NCBI RefSeq assembly: GCF_009600315.1
Contig: NZ_WIWC01000025.1
Coordinates: 1 to 64,000 of the forward strand
Direction: 5' to 3'
Length of the DNA: 64,000 nucleotides
DNA from: Pseudomonas helleri
Lineage (GTDB): Bacteria > Pseudomonadota > Gammaproteobacteria > Pseudomonadales > Pseudomonadaceae
The notes below the pieces were generated by a model. That model was not told where the DNA came from. It searched no databases and saw nothing but the letters and a program-made list of their open reading frames with translations. Each line of letters opens with the position of its first letter. Position 1 is the first letter of the stretch. Positions 26,575-36,047 of this stretch are shown piece by piece. Both the position numbers and the translations under genes were made by a program.

Positions 26575-28257
26575 ATGAGTGTTGAACGCTGGCAAACCGC
26601 GTGGCGCCAACTGATAGCGCCCGGTTCACCCTTTGAAGTGGTAACGCCGGATGACGGCGCTCCCCGCTTTTTCCGTCATGCCGCGCAGGATTTGCTTCAG
26701 GTGCTGGACGCCGGTCGGGTGCACGGCGATCGCGAGTTTCTGGTCTGGCAGTCACAACGCCTGACGTTCAATCAGTATTACGATCAGGTTGATCGACTCG
26801 CCGGACAAATGATCGCCCGGTTTGGCCTGCAACCCGGTGAGCGGGTGGCGATTGCCATGCGTAACCAACCCGCATGGCTGGTGGCCTTCGCCGCGATCCT
26901 GCGCTGTGGTGCGGTGTGCGTGCCGCTCAACAGCTGGGGGCTGGGCGATGAATTGCACTATGCGCTGCAAGACAGCGGTTCACGTCTGCTGCTGTGCGAC
27001 GACGCGCGACTCACTCTCCTGCACGATGAACTGGACCGTGAGCAACGGGCCACGATTGTCGTCGGCACCGAGCATGCAATGCTCCCCGAATACTGTGCCC
27101 GTTACGAAGACCTGATCAGTGCGCCGAAAGCCTCGGTGCCTGCGCTGCAGATCAACCCGGACCTACCGGCGATGATCCTCTACACCTCCGGCACCACCCG
27201 TCGCGCCAAGGGCGCAGTGTCGAGCCATCGGGCTATTTGCCAGGCGCTGTTTGCGCTGGATTTTCAAGGCGCATTTTGCGCTGTTAGCTCCCCGGAGCGG
27301 ATTAAGGTGGTGATGAACAGCGGCTTTGCGCCCACTACGCTGGCGGCGGTTCCACTGTTTCATGTGAGCGGTTTGCATGCGCAGTTCCTGTCGGCATTGC
27401 GGGTGGGACGCCGTTTGGTGCTGATGTACAAGTGGGATGTCGAGCGCGCTATCGATCTGATTCGCGATGAGCGTTGTACCCAGTTCAACGGCGCGCCAGT
27501 GATGATGCAGCAACTTCTGGCCGCGCCACGTTTTGGCGGGGAGCATACCGCCAGTCTCTTCGCGCTGGGGCTTGGGGGTGGCGCTTCGTCTGCCGGTGTG
27601 CTCGACGGCATGCTCAAGCGCAAACCCGATGTCATTGGCGGGGCCGGCTACGGGCTGACCGAAAGCAACGGCATTGGTGCGGTGATTGGTGGCGATCCTT
27701 TTGTGTACAAGCCAGCGACGGCGGGGTGGGCGCTGCCGATTGTGGAAATTCGCATAGGCGACAGCCCTGATCAGCAGCAGTTGGCGGATACTTGTGGAGT
27801 GATTTGGCTGCGCTCGCCGACGTTGATGAGCGCCTACTGGAATCTGCCCGAGGTCACGGCGCAAAGTCTGCGCGACGGTTGGCTCGACACTGGTGATATT
27901 GGCTACCTCGATGATGAAGGCTTTCTAAGCATCACCGGCCGAGTCAAAGAGTTGATCAACCGTGGGGGGGAGAAGATTTCAGCCGCTGAAATCGAAACCT
28001 GCATTCTCGATATGGCCGGTGTACTGGAGGCGGCAGCGTTCGCCATTGCCGATCCTTTAATGGGCGAAACGGTGGGGCTGGTCGTGTATGGCCAGGCATC
28101 GGCGCTGCCCCAGGAGGCGCAAGTCTGCGCATTTATCGCCGAGCGACTGGCCAGCTACAAAGTACCGGCGCGGGTCTACCGAGTGCTTGAGCCCTTGCCG
28201 CGCAATGCCACCGGCAAAGTGCTTAAAGCGCAACTGCAAGAAAGTCTGGGCGTATAA
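26575..28257 (+). CDS. Acyl-CoA ligase / AMP-forming synthetase
   Basis: 560-aa class I adenylate-forming enzyme that activates a carboxylic acid with ATP and CoA. The P-loop-like ILYTSGTTRRAKG lies near residues 201-213, A5 is GAGYGLTESNG, the hinge is DTGDIGYLDDEGFLSITGR, and the A10 Lys is in NATGKVLK near the C-terminus. The substrate (fatty, aryl or terpenoid acid) is unknown. AGGAGA lies upstream of the ATG. It is followed by an OYE-type reductase and sits beside a divergent cluster of SDR, NTF2-like, EthD and sulfotransferase genes, a combination seen for hydrophobic ring or chain compounds. Confidence 0.85.
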   Translation: MSVERWQTAWRQLIAPGSPFEVVTPDDGAPRFFRHAAQDLLQVLDAGRVHGDREFLVWQSQRLTFNQYYDQVDRLAGQMIARFGLQPGERVAIAMRNQPAWLVAFAAILRCGAVCVPLNSWGLGDELHYALQDSGSRLLLCDDARLTLLHDELDREQRATIVVGTEHAMLPEYCARYEDLISAPKASVPALQINPDLPAMILYTSGTTRRAKGAVSSHRAICQALFALDFQGAFCAVSSPERIKVVMNSGFAPTTLAAVPLFHVSGLHAQFLSALRVGRRLVLMYKWDVERAIDLIRDERCTQFNGAPVMMQQLLAAPRFGGEHTASLFALGLGGGASSAGVLDGMLKRKPDVIGGAGYGLTESNGIGAVIGGDPFVYKPATAGWALPIVEIRIGDSPDQQQLADTCGVIWLRSPTLMSAYWNLPEVTAQSLRDGWLDTGDIGYLDDEGFLSITGRVKELINRGGEKISAAEIETCILDMAGVLEAAAFAIADPLMGETVGLVVYGQASALPQEAQVCAFIAERLASYKVPARVYRVLEPLPRNATGKVLKAQLQESLGV

Positions 28258-28392
28258 CGTTTTTCGAGTCTTTGCGGGGGATGTCGGCGGCGGCAGAACA
28301 CGCGCCCAAAAGCGTCTGCTGGCCGACCGTGATTGCCTTGTCGTTCAACGCCACATACAGCTTCTGATAATTACAACAACGAGAGGCCTGCC

Positions 28393-29625
28393 ATGAACCT
28401 TAGCCCGATCCCGTCACCGTTCAGCCCTATAGATATTGGCCCACTGACCCTGAAAAACCGCTTTATCAAGTCCGCCACCAACGAGGGCATGAGTGCTCAA
28501 GGCGTGCCTTCCAAACAATTGGTCAAGCTGCACTCGGCGCTGGTCGCCGGGGGTGTCGCCCTGACCACCGTGGCTTATTGCGCGGTGAGCAGCGATGGCC
28601 GCACATTGCCCAACCAACTGACCCTGACTCAAGCCAGCCTGCCACACTTCAAGGCCTTGACTGACGGGGTCCACGAGAGCGGCGGGCTGGTCAGTGCGCA
28701 GATCACCCACGGTGGCTGCTTTACCTTTATTCGTGAGCGCTCGACCAAGCGTCCGCTGTCTGCCAGCGGTGGCTTCAACAAGATCGGTCTGATGAGCGGG
28801 ATGTTCCTCAAACAGGCGATGGGCGAAGCCGACATGCAGCAAGTGGTGCGTGAATTCGCTCAAGGCGCACGCCTGGCACGTGAGGCGGGTTTTGATGCGG
28901 TGGAAATCCACATGGGCCACGGCTACCTGCTCAGCCAGTTTATTTCGCCGATGTACAACAAACGTCGCGACCTGTACGGCGGCAGCCTGGAGAACCGCTT
29001 GCGCTTTCCGCGCCGGGTGCTGCGGGCGGTGCTGGATGCGGTTGGCCGGGACATGGCGGTGATCTGCAAATACAGCGTCACTGAAGGTGTGCGTGCCGGT
29101 AACAGCGCTGAAGACGGGGCGAAGATCGCCGCCATGCTGGAACAGGAGGGTGCGCACCTGCTGGTGCTCAGCGCCGGGATGAACGCAGAGTCGATCACGA
29201 CCATGTTCGGTTCCTCGTTCCCCAAGGAAAATCGCGTTCAGCAGAAGAACAAGTTGATTGCCTTTGCGATGGCCATCCAGCGACGCAAAGAGCCGACCGT
29301 GGCATTCCGTGAGCTGTATCTGCTGGAACATGCGCGCAAGGTACGGGCGGCGGTGAACATGCCTTTGGCGTATCTGGGCGGTGCCAAGAGCATGGCGAGT
29401 ATTGAAACACTCATGGCTGAGGGCTTCGATCTGGTCGCCATGGGCCGGGTATTGCTGGCCGAAAATGACTACGTCAACAAGCTCGCCAGTGGCGTCAGCC
29501 GCGACTCGATCTGTACAGCCTGCAACCGTTGCGTGGCGATGATGTACACCCCCGGCGGAACCTCCTGTGTACTGGGCCAGCCCGGCGATGCAACGCTCAA
29601 CAGTCAGCAGGCCGCGGGGCGCTGA
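28393..29625 (+). CDS. Old Yellow Enzyme-family NADH:flavin oxidoreductase
   Basis: 410 aa, FMN-binding TIM barrel. Typical motifs are PLTLKNRFIKSATNEGMS, HMGHGYLLSQFISPMYN and DLYGGSLENRLRFP. The C-terminal tail carries C-x2-C-x2-C-x11-C (CTACNRC...C), resembling the 4Fe-4S motif of 2,4-dienoyl-CoA reductase, but the NAD/FAD domains of that enzyme are missing. A role in reducing an enone or dienoyl-CoA is plausible next to the acyl-CoA ligase. The ATG at 28393 has GAGAGG upstream; the longer frame is not used. Confidence 0.83.
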   Translation: MNLSPIPSPFSPIDIGPLTLKNRFIKSATNEGMSAQGVPSKQLVKLHSALVAGGVALTTVAYCAVSSDGRTLPNQLTLTQASLPHFKALTDGVHESGGLVSAQITHGGCFTFIRERSTKRPLSASGGFNKIGLMSGMFLKQAMGEADMQQVVREFAQGARLAREAGFDAVEIHMGHGYLLSQFISPMYNKRRDLYGGSLENRLRFPRRVLRAVLDAVGRDMAVICKYSVTEGVRAGNSAEDGAKIAAMLEQEGAHLLVLSAGMNAESITTMFGSSFPKENRVQQKNKLIAFAMAIQRRKEPTVAFRELYLLEHARKVRAAVNMPLAYLGGAKSMASIETLMAEGFDLVAMGRVLLAENDYVNKLASGVSRDSICTACNRCVAMMYTPGGTSCVLGQPGDATLNSQQAAGR

Positions 29626-29661
29626 GATCAGGGCAGTCAGGCCAGTAGGAGCCTGCGCAGC

Positions 29662-29691
29662 GATTAACCCGGCATCAATGCCGGGTTAATC
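29662..29691. terminator. Perfect hairpin shared by two convergent genes
   Basis: GATTAACCCGGCAT at 29662-29675 and its exact complement at 29678-29691 flank a 2-nt loop (CA). It lies 37 bp after the OYE stop, and it encodes the stop and last residues of the minus-strand FAD protein. There is no strong T run, so its activity as a bidirectional terminator is inferred. Confidence 0.6.
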
Positions 29692-31109
29692 GTTCCCGGC
29701 AGTGGGGAAGACATGGAGTGCGCTGCCATCTGCATGGCCAGATCCTGCGCCAGTTGTTGTGCGTGTACACGAAGTTCGGGTGCCGCGATGGCTTCCCAGT
29801 AACGGGCCTTGAGCATAGGCCCGACGTACCAGAGACCTGCTATGGCATTGCCTTGGGCGTTGGTTAGCTGATGCCGATCATTGACGTTCAGGCCCAGGCC
29901 GCACGGATCGGGCGCCATCAGACGGTCCCGAGTCAATTGCTGAAGCAGGGGCTGGGAGTCCGGGCCGATGGCCATGCTGGGTCCGGTGCAATTGATGATG
30001 GCTGCCACGCTCAGCGCTTGCGTCGGTGTTTGCCCGCGAGGTTTGAATTCCAACGCCAGCCTGTCATGGCGGGTCTTGCGCACCGCCAGCAGCCTTGCGG
30101 CCAGCACCTCTACCGTTCCTGCGGCAAGCAGCGACTGCAGCCGTTCGGCCGCCAGCGGGGCGAGCCGGTGACGGTGAATATCCCAGAAGGGTACAGCATG
30201 GCGCAAAAAGCGCTGGCGCTCGGCCAACGGCATCCCCTGCCAGAGCTGCGGGGTGTGGGAGCGAAGCTGGTTGAGCACGTCGCGCCAATCGAGGCCCCTG
30301 CGAATCTGGCGAGCCACTTCCCGGCGCAGTCGGTGCATCAGATCCCGTGTGCGCAGAGGCGATTCGCCAAAAGCGTCGGGGCTCAGCACGACGGGTGCAG
30401 GGGGCAGGTTGAGCCGATGGGCCGCGGGTAAAAGCCCGCGACGTGAAGCCATCCACACCGCGCTGGGTCGCACCCGTTGCGACAGGTGCAAGAGCACGTC
30501 CACTGCGGTATGACCTGTTCCCAAAATCAGAATGGGTACACCACTGGGCAGGCGATTCATGCGCTCAAAATCCCATGCATCAATGATCAAATCGCGTTCC
30601 ATTGGCCCGAGCGGTATCGGAAAGCGTGGCAATTGATGCCCCAAGGCCAGGACCACGTGCTGGGCAGTCAGGTATTGGCCAGATGAGAGTTTGACCTTAA
30701 AGCCCTTTGTCTCGGACAGTGCCCGCACCTCACACACCTCGGCCACCGTCGTATGTAACCGTCCGGGGTGTGCGGCCATGGCGTCTGTCAGGCAGTGTTC
30801 CAGATAGTCTCCGTAACAGCGTCGCGGCATAAAGCTGCCCGCACTGACTGAGGGGTCGATGCGCTGGCAAAACTCCACGAAGTGCGAGGGGGCATTGGCA
30901 AACGCGCTCATGTTGCCGGCGGGCACATTAAGCAGTAGGTCGTTGTTGTCATGGTCGCGGTAAGCCAAGCCACGCCCCAGCGCGGGTGTGGGGTTGAGCA
31001 GGGTTATGGAGACACGTTGCTGCACCGTGTAACGCAGCAGATTAATCGCCGTGAGCGTGCCGCTGAGCCCGCCCCCGACAATGATCACTGAAGTCGAATC
31101 GTTGGCCAT
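29664..31109 (-). CDS. FAD/NAD(P)-binding protein (NAD_binding_9-like)
   Basis: 481 aa. N-terminal GGGLSGTLTAINLLR FAD fold, LLNVPAGNMSAF and a second Rossmann motif GTGHTAVDVLLHL near residue 205. This resembles stand-alone flavoproteins related to N-hydroxylating and other monooxygenases of uncertain function. The ATG at 31109 is preceded by AGGAG nine nt upstream. It is the last gene of the minus-strand set and may be the oxygenase or reductase component of the cluster. Confidence 0.75.
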   Translation of the reverse strand: MANDSTSVIIVGGGLSGTLTAINLLRYTVQQRVSITLLNPTPALGRGLAYRDHDNNDLLLNVPAGNMSAFANAPSHFVEFCQRIDPSVSAGSFMPRRCYGDYLEHCLTDAMAAHPGRLHTTVAEVCEVRALSETKGFKVKLSSGQYLTAQHVVLALGHQLPRFPIPLGPMERDLIIDAWDFERMNRLPSGVPILILGTGHTAVDVLLHLSQRVRPSAVWMASRRGLLPAAHRLNLPPAPVVLSPDAFGESPLRTRDLMHRLRREVARQIRRGLDWRDVLNQLRSHTPQLWQGMPLAERQRFLRHAVPFWDIHRHRLAPLAAERLQSLLAAGTVEVLAARLLAVRKTRHDRLALEFKPRGQTPTQALSVAAIINCTGPSMAIGPDSQPLLQQLTRDRLMAPDPCGLGLNVNDRHQLTNAQGNAIAGLWYVGPMLKARYWEAIAAPELRVHAQQLAQDLAMQMAAHSMSSPLPGTINPALMPG

Positions 31110-31220
31110 TTTCAATCGCGCTCCTGTTTTTGTTTTTTCCTGGCGCCTGCACGGCCAGATGGCCAGACGGACATCGTGTGCGCGCCTGCCAAAGGCGACA
31201 TCCCTGTCGCCTTGAATGAA

Positions 31221-32012
31221 TCAGCAGGGCAGAAAGTGACCGCCATTGACGTCCAGTTGCGCGCCGGTAATGGCTTTGGCGTAGTCACTGGCCAGGAACA
31301 GCGCGGCCACGGCGCAGTCGGCGTCATCGGGGATCTTGCGCAAGGCAATCTGCTGGGCAACCTGGTCAACCAGCGACTCCATCGGCACGCCCAGACGCTT
31401 GGCTTCGTGCTGGAAGTAACCCATGACCGGCGCGCCCCACATCCAGCCCATGAAGGTGGAGTTGACGCGGATGCCGAACGGGCCAAGATCCTGTGCCAGG
31501 TACTGCACGGCCGTTTTCAACGCGCCCTTGGACACGGCATAGCCGGACTCCAGCTGGTTGGGCGTGCGGGTGGCCATGGTGTTGATCATGACAATGCTGC
31601 CCGACTTCTGTTTCTTCATCTGCGCCAGCACGGCCTGAGTCATGTGCATGGTGCCGAACAAATTGACGTCCATCGCTTTGCGCCAGTCGTCCATGGACGA
31701 CTCGGAGGAACTGCCCCAGGCGCCATGGGCGTAGGCAGAGTTGATCAACACGTCGATCTGACCGAAGTGCTCGATCGTCAGGTCGGCGAGCGTTTGGCAC
31801 TGTTCGGCTTGCGCGATGTCGGTGGGCACTTTCAACACCGGGGTGCTGTAGCCGGCGTCGCGGATGGCCTGTTCAGCCTGATCCAGTTTGGCGGGTGTGC
31901 GTGTGGCCAACACCACGGCCCTGGCCTGATACTCCGCGGCCCGTACGGCCAGCTTGATGCCCAGGCCTGGGCCGATACCGGAGATGATGACGACTTTATC
32001 TTTCAGCAACAT
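31221..32012 (-). CDS. Short-chain dehydrogenase/reductase
   Basis: 263-aa classical SDR. The cofactor motif is SGIGPGLG near residues 11-18, the structural NSAYAHG replaces NNAG, and the catalytic Y-x3-K is YAVSKGALK. A C-terminal DVNGGHFL is present. Arg or Thr in the ATRT region suggests NADP(H) or NAD(H) without a clear choice. Probably oxidises or reduces a ring hydroxyl in the cluster's pathway. AAGGA seven nt upstream of the ATG. Confidence 0.87.
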   Translation of the reverse strand: MLLKDKVVIISGIGPGLGIKLAVRAAEYQARAVVLATRTPAKLDQAEQAIRDAGYSTPVLKVPTDIAQAEQCQTLADLTIEHFGQIDVLINSAYAHGAWGSSSESSMDDWRKAMDVNLFGTMHMTQAVLAQMKKQKSGSIVMINTMATRTPNQLESGYAVSKGALKTAVQYLAQDLGPFGIRVNSTFMGWMWGAPVMGYFQHEAKRLGVPMESLVDQVAQQIALRKIPDDADCAVAALFLASDYAKAITGAQLDVNGGHFLPC

Positions 32013-32051
32013 GGCGATGTCCTTTTTATTGTTTTGGTCTGGATCGGTGGT

Positions 32052-32519
32052 TCAGCTGCGGCTGGCGTGCAGGGCTTCGGCACGATGTTTGAGGTCGAGG
32101 GCCATTTGGTCGAAGCCGATTTTTACCCAGGCACCGTGTTCACGCATGATCGTGTCCTGGTTAAGGCCCAGAAAAATATCCGTGGTGAAATAGCGGCAGC
32201 GGTTGGTGTCGATGGCCGTGATGTATTGATCGCGGCGGGCGGCGTCCATGTTTTCCGGGACGGGGCGTTGCTCCCAGGACAGCAGCTGCTCGGGGTCGCA
32301 GGCCACGAGGTACTCGAACACCGGAACGGTCTCGCCGGTATCGGGGGTCAGCACCTGCATGTGTACCTCGTCGCCGATCTGCAGACCGCACTGAATGCGC
32401 GGACAGAAGCTGTTCCACTGGTGGTAGTTGTCCAGATCAGTGAGCACTTCCCACACCACCCGCGCGGGGGCGTTTATGTCCACCGTGTGGGAGGTCACTA
32501 TGTTTTCGGCTCTGGCCAT
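32052..32519 (-). CDS. SRPBCC-fold protein (polyketide cyclase-like)
   Basis: 155 aa. The START/Bet v1-like SRPBCC pattern is recognisable: HTVDINAPARVVWEVLTDLDNYHQWNSF at the N-terminus, WEQ in the middle, and a C-terminal helix VKIGFDQMALDLKHRAEAL. It has a hydrophobic pocket and usually binds or cyclises lipophilic molecules. AGGAG upstream. It lies 20 nt after the NTF2-like gene. Confidence 0.8.
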   Translation of the reverse strand: MARAENIVTSHTVDINAPARVVWEVLTDLDNYHQWNSFCPRIQCGLQIGDEVHMQVLTPDTGETVPVFEYLVACDPEQLLSWEQRPVPENMDAARRDQYITAIDTNRCRYFTTDIFLGLNQDTIMREHGAWVKIGFDQMALDLKHRAEALHASRS

Positions 32520-32539
32520 GACGGTCTCCTGTTGTGCAT

Positions 32540-32995
32540 TCAGTTGATGGGTCTGGAGGTGATCTGCAGCTGTTCGCTCAAGGGCTGGATCGTTTCGAGC
32601 AAGGTTTCGTAGCCCGTTTCGGCGATCATCCAGCGCTCGCCGCGCTTGATGTAGCGATCCTGATAGATCGCACTGCCGTGCAGGTGAGTGTTGTCCTCAA
32701 GGTTGATAAACACGTAGCTCAGGTACCAGAGGGCCGACGCCGTGTCGCCATTGACTTCGATTTCCGGGGTGTGACCGTTGTGGGTGGCCAGACGGGTCTT
32801 GGTGAACGAGGTGCGGTAGAAGTCCAGCGCATCGGTCAGGCCATTGACCTGAAATTCATAGGCCGGGCTTTTGAACGACAGCGCGACGTCTTCGCTGAGC
32901 ATGGCTTGCAGCATCTCGATATTGCAGGTGTCGATGGCACGAAAGTAGCGCGCCTTGAGCTGCTTGATCAGCTCGATTGCTTCTAGGTCCAACAT
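32540..32995 (-). CDS. NTF2-like / SnoaL-like protein
   Basis: 151 aa, cone-shaped NTF2 fold. It begins LEAIELIKQLKARYFRAIDTCN with the typical helix, then SEDVALSFKSPAYEF. Members include isomerases, dehydratases and dioxygenase small subunits. Active-site residues cannot be assigned with certainty. AGGAGG five nt upstream of the ATG is a strong ribosome site. Part of the tightly spaced set around the sulfotransferase. Confidence 0.8.
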   Translation of the reverse strand: MLDLEAIELIKQLKARYFRAIDTCNIEMLQAMLSEDVALSFKSPAYEFQVNGLTDALDFYRTSFTKTRLATHNGHTPEIEVNGDTASALWYLSYVFINLEDNTHLHGSAIYQDRYIKRGERWMIAETGYETLLETIQPLSEQLQITSRPIN

Positions 32996-33017
32996 GACAA
33001 GCCTCCTTGTGGGCTAC

Positions 33018-33734
33018 TCAGGCACTGAGCTGGTACTCGCTGGTGAGGATGCAGTCGAGCTTTTCAAAGTCGATGAACTTGCTCGTCGATTCGTACATGG
33101 CCTGCTGGCGCTGCGCGCAGGTGTCCGGGTCGCCCAGAGCGGCGAAGAACCCTTGCGGATTGCCGATGGCCTGCGGCGGAAAGTTTTCCTCGACAATCCC
33201 GTGCAGCACCGGCGCACCGTAAGTGAGCGCCCGCACCACGGTGTTCTGCCGGTAACCGAAGATTGATTGCAAGGGGTAGGCCTTCGGCCCGTGGCTATTG
33301 CGCCAGGTGTCGTACCAATGTTCGTAGCTCATGCGATCTGGCTTGTGCAGCAGCGCCACCTGATTCATCCCCGGTGTGCGCTCACCAACCGGGACGCGGT
33401 AATGGGCGACACGCGACGTGCGCTCCTCGGGGTAGGGCTCGGACTCCAGCACCAGATACGCCTCCAGGCGACTGGTGAAAGGTGTCACAAGCGCCTTGAT
33501 CGAAGGCCATTGCGAGGCACTGTCCAGCCACAGCGAGAGCACACCGTCCAGCGGCACGGCGCTATTGGTAATGCGATGTGCGGACGCGCCAGCCACGTCC
33601 TCATCCACCACCATGACGCGCAGGGTGCGCGCACCGGCGCTGAGCAGAGTCTCACCTAGGTCGAGTAATGCCCGGCGCCATTGCTCGACGCTGTGCTGTG
33701 ACGGTTTCCACAGGGTCAACATGATTTTTTCCAT
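33018..33734 (-). CDS. EthD-domain protein
   Basis: 238 aa. Two ferredoxin-like halves. The second holds the EthD pattern, KPDRMSYEHWYDTWRNSHGPKAYPLQSIFGYRQN, near residues 125-160. EthD proteins accompany oxygenase-dependent degradation of ethers, steroids and polyketide-like compounds, with unknown chemistry. GGAGG upstream of the ATG, 17 nt after the sulfotransferase stop. Confidence 0.8.
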   Translation of the reverse strand: MEKIMLTLWKPSQHSVEQWRRALLDLGETLLSAGARTLRVMVVDEDVAGASAHRITNSAVPLDGVLSLWLDSASQWPSIKALVTPFTSRLEAYLVLESEPYPEERTSRVAHYRVPVGERTPGMNQVALLHKPDRMSYEHWYDTWRNSHGPKAYPLQSIFGYRQNTVVRALTYGAPVLHGIVEENFPPQAIGNPQGFFAALGDPDTCAQRQQAMYESTSKFIDFEKLDCILTSEYQLSA

Positions 33735-33751
33735 GAATCCTCCAACCTGCT

Positions 33752-34939
33752 TTAGTGGTGGGCGCTCAAATGACGGGCGCGATATTCCTTGTAGTCCTCA
33801 GTCATCTGCGCCTCGTTCAAACCGAAGCGCTCCAGGCTGTAGTCGTGGCTGGCCCGTTTTTCCCGGCCGTTTTGCCCCAGCCATTTCTGCGCGTCGGCGC
33901 GGGCCTTGTAGGTAAACGGCAGATTGGCGAAGGCGTAGATCTTTTCCAGCACGGCCATCGGCTGGTTCACGGTGTCGGCAAAGTGGATGTCGAGGAAACG
34001 TTCGGCAGGCTGCTGGTCGCGGACCTGCAGGGTGTGGCGGATGCCACGCGCCATGCGACTGTTCCACTGTTCTCCGGCGGCTTTGGGGTCCGGGTTGTCG
34101 CTGTACATCTGCCACAAGGTGTGGGCCATGCTGGCCATTGACGGGATGGTCTGCGCCGGTTCGCGGTGGGTCAAAATCACCTGCGCCTTCGGGAAAACAT
34201 CCAGCAGCAGGTGCAGGGTGTGCAGGTGTTGCGGGGCTTTGAGCAGCCAGCGTTGGCCTGCGGGTTCACCCCGTTGGGCTTTTTGCCATTGCAGGAACTG
34301 CAGCATTTTTTTCAGCTGGGTATAGACCGGCCGCTGATCTTGCTGATCCAGCCAGCGGGTATAGCTGGGCACGTTGACGTAGGCGTCCATGGCGCACATG
34401 AACGAGTGTTCCATGAGCATGAACTCTTCATCGCAGAGCATGGCATCCAGCGGGTGGATGGCGAGGATCTGCGGAATGACCTGGGCCATCAATTCGACTT
34501 CGGCCTTGGCCTGAGCGATGCGTTTGGCCGGTACGGCCAGAGTTTCATCGGCCAGCGGGGCAGGGAAGCGCGTCTCCCACCACGCCGCCGAGTGAAATCG
34601 CGGGTCAACCGCCAGCGTGCGTTGCAGCATGGTGGTGCCGGTGCGTGGCAGGCCGACGATGACCAGCGGATCGTCGATTTCAATCTGGGTGATGTGCGGG
34701 TAGCGGACAAGGTAGTCTTCGATCACCAGACGATTGACCAGTTGCCCCACCAGTCTTTCCTGCAGCATTTGCAGGCCCGTACTCGACAGCCCGGCCTCGG
34801 TCGACAGGGCATCGAGCAGCGCCTGCAAGGACTCGCGATAGTTGTCATCGCCAAAATGGCTGAGGCCGTTGGTGCGCGCGATGGCGCTGGCCAACAGGCT
34901 GTCGACGGTCAACTCTTCATTCAGGGCATGCGCGTTCAT
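33752..34939 (-). CDS. PAPS-dependent sulfotransferase
   Basis: 395 aa, Sulfotransfer_3-type. The 5'-phosphosulfate loop GLPRTGTTMLQRTL lies at residues 96-109, and the 3'-phosphate segment is in QVILTHREPAQTIPSMASM. It transfers sulfate from PAPS to a hydroxyl, probably on a small lipophilic molecule because the neighbours are SDR, EthD and SRPBCC proteins. The ATG at 34939 has GGAGG four nt upstream; an upstream in-frame extension is ignored. A PAPS-making cysD-cysNC pair lies directly upstream on the same strand. Confidence 0.85.
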   Translation of the reverse strand: MNAHALNEELTVDSLLASAIARTNGLSHFGDDNYRESLQALLDALSTEAGLSSTGLQMLQERLVGQLVNRLVIEDYLVRYPHITQIEIDDPLVIVGLPRTGTTMLQRTLAVDPRFHSAAWWETRFPAPLADETLAVPAKRIAQAKAEVELMAQVIPQILAIHPLDAMLCDEEFMLMEHSFMCAMDAYVNVPSYTRWLDQQDQRPVYTQLKKMLQFLQWQKAQRGEPAGQRWLLKAPQHLHTLHLLLDVFPKAQVILTHREPAQTIPSMASMAHTLWQMYSDNPDPKAAGEQWNSRMARGIRHTLQVRDQQPAERFLDIHFADTVNQPMAVLEKIYAFANLPFTYKARADAQKWLGQNGREKRASHDYSLERFGLNEAQMTEDYKEYRARHLSAHH

Positions 34940-34964
34940 AGGGCCTCCGCAATGGCAGATACTT

Positions 34965-36047
34965 TTACGACGTGGGTGTTGGGTGGCATTGTTCCTGAGC
35001 ACCGACCCAGCGCAGGCACATCGTGCCTTGGCGTATGCCAGCGGTTTGCAGCCAGTTACTGGCCCCTGGATCCTGCTCGCTGAGCACCAGGGTCACGCCG
35101 CCGTTGTCGTCGTAGTGGGCTTGGTGTTTGTTGAAGCAGATCTGGTGGTAGCGGTAGTCCAGCGACTCCATCCAGTAGTTATTGATCTGCAGGTTCCAGA
35201 AGTCGCACTCCGGCACTTTGTCGATGTGGATGACCAAGGCTTCGTCTTGCGCCAGTGCCCAATGCGAGTGGTAGTAAAAAATGTTCGGGTCGCCGCCCAC
35301 TGCCTGACACAAAGCCTGATTGGCCGGTGGCAGCTGATTGCTGTGGGGCAGGTAACTTTGGCTCCAGTCGGCAAACAGCTTTGCGGTGTTCTCCACGAAA
35401 CTGGATACCCGCGCCAGACCTTGCTGGAACGTCGCCGGATCCAGGGCCTGGGGTTTGGAGTCGGTACCGATGCGCTCAATGCTCAGCTTGGCCGGTGCTT
35501 CAACTCGCCGGTCGAGGAACGTCTGGCGCACGATCAGGGCGTTGGTGGCGTCCTCCATTTTCAACCAGTTGCCCGTTTTCGGCTCACGGCTGAGGATGAT
35601 TTCGAAGTTGCCCTGAGCATCGACCTGTAGCTGGCTGGCATCGATGAAGCCGGTTTGGGTGAGGGTTCCGTCGGTTTCATAGCCGCCCTTTTGGGTGCCG
35701 AAACTCAGGTAAGCGACGCTGGCGCGCTGACCTTTGATGCGATAGTCCAGCGTGCCGTCCAAGCGCGAGTACTCGTAGAGGTTGTCCGGGTTGTCGGCGC
35801 CGATTTTCGCGGTCTCGTGGGAGGTTTTGAAGAAGCTGGGAAACGCCGGATCGGCAAACTCAATGTGCATTTCCAGGCCAATGCGCAGCAGGCGCGTAAG
35901 GTAGCGAAAACCTTCGGCGCGGGTGGCTGCATCGGCCGGCGCTTCGGGGCGCAGAATCTGCTCGCCGCAGCGCTTGAGGTGATCGCAAAACGTGGACCAG
36001 GTCTGGCCACTTAACAGTTGTTGTTCGTCAATCGAGCTGATTGTCAT
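34965..36047 (-). CDS. DUF1214 domain protein
   Basis: 360 aa, no signal peptide. The C-terminal half has the DUF1214 pattern, with NIFYYHSHWALAQDEALVIHIDKVPECDFWNLQINNYW split across its core and GTMCLRWV at the end. Function unknown. It is often found with sulfotransferases and oxygenases in actinobacterial and sphingomonad catabolic clusters, as I recall. The ATG at 36047 follows AAGAGCG. First gene of the minus-strand set below the cysNC terminator. Confidence 0.78.
   Translation of the reverse strand: MTISSIDEQQLLSGQTWSTFCDHLKRCGEQILRPEAPADAATRAEGFRYLTRLLRIGLEMHIEFADPAFPSFFKTSHETAKIGADNPDNLYEYSRLDGTLDYRIKGQRASVAYLSFGTQKGGYETDGTLTQTGFIDASQLQVDAQGNFEIILSREPKTGNWLKMEDATNALIVRQTFLDRRVEAPAKLSIERIGTDSKPQALDPATFQQGLARVSSFVENTAKLFADWSQSYLPHSNQLPPANQALCQAVGGDPNIFYYHSHWALAQDEALVIHIDKVPECDFWNLQINNYWMESLDYRYHQICFNKHQAHYDDNGGVTLVLSEQDPGASNWLQTAGIRQGTMCLRWVGAQEQCHPTPTS

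Noticed and set aside
31176..32612. 478-codon plus-strand frame across the SDR and SRPBCC genes
   Set aside because: Antisense shadow. The minus-strand genes have clear ribosome sites and catalytic motifs.
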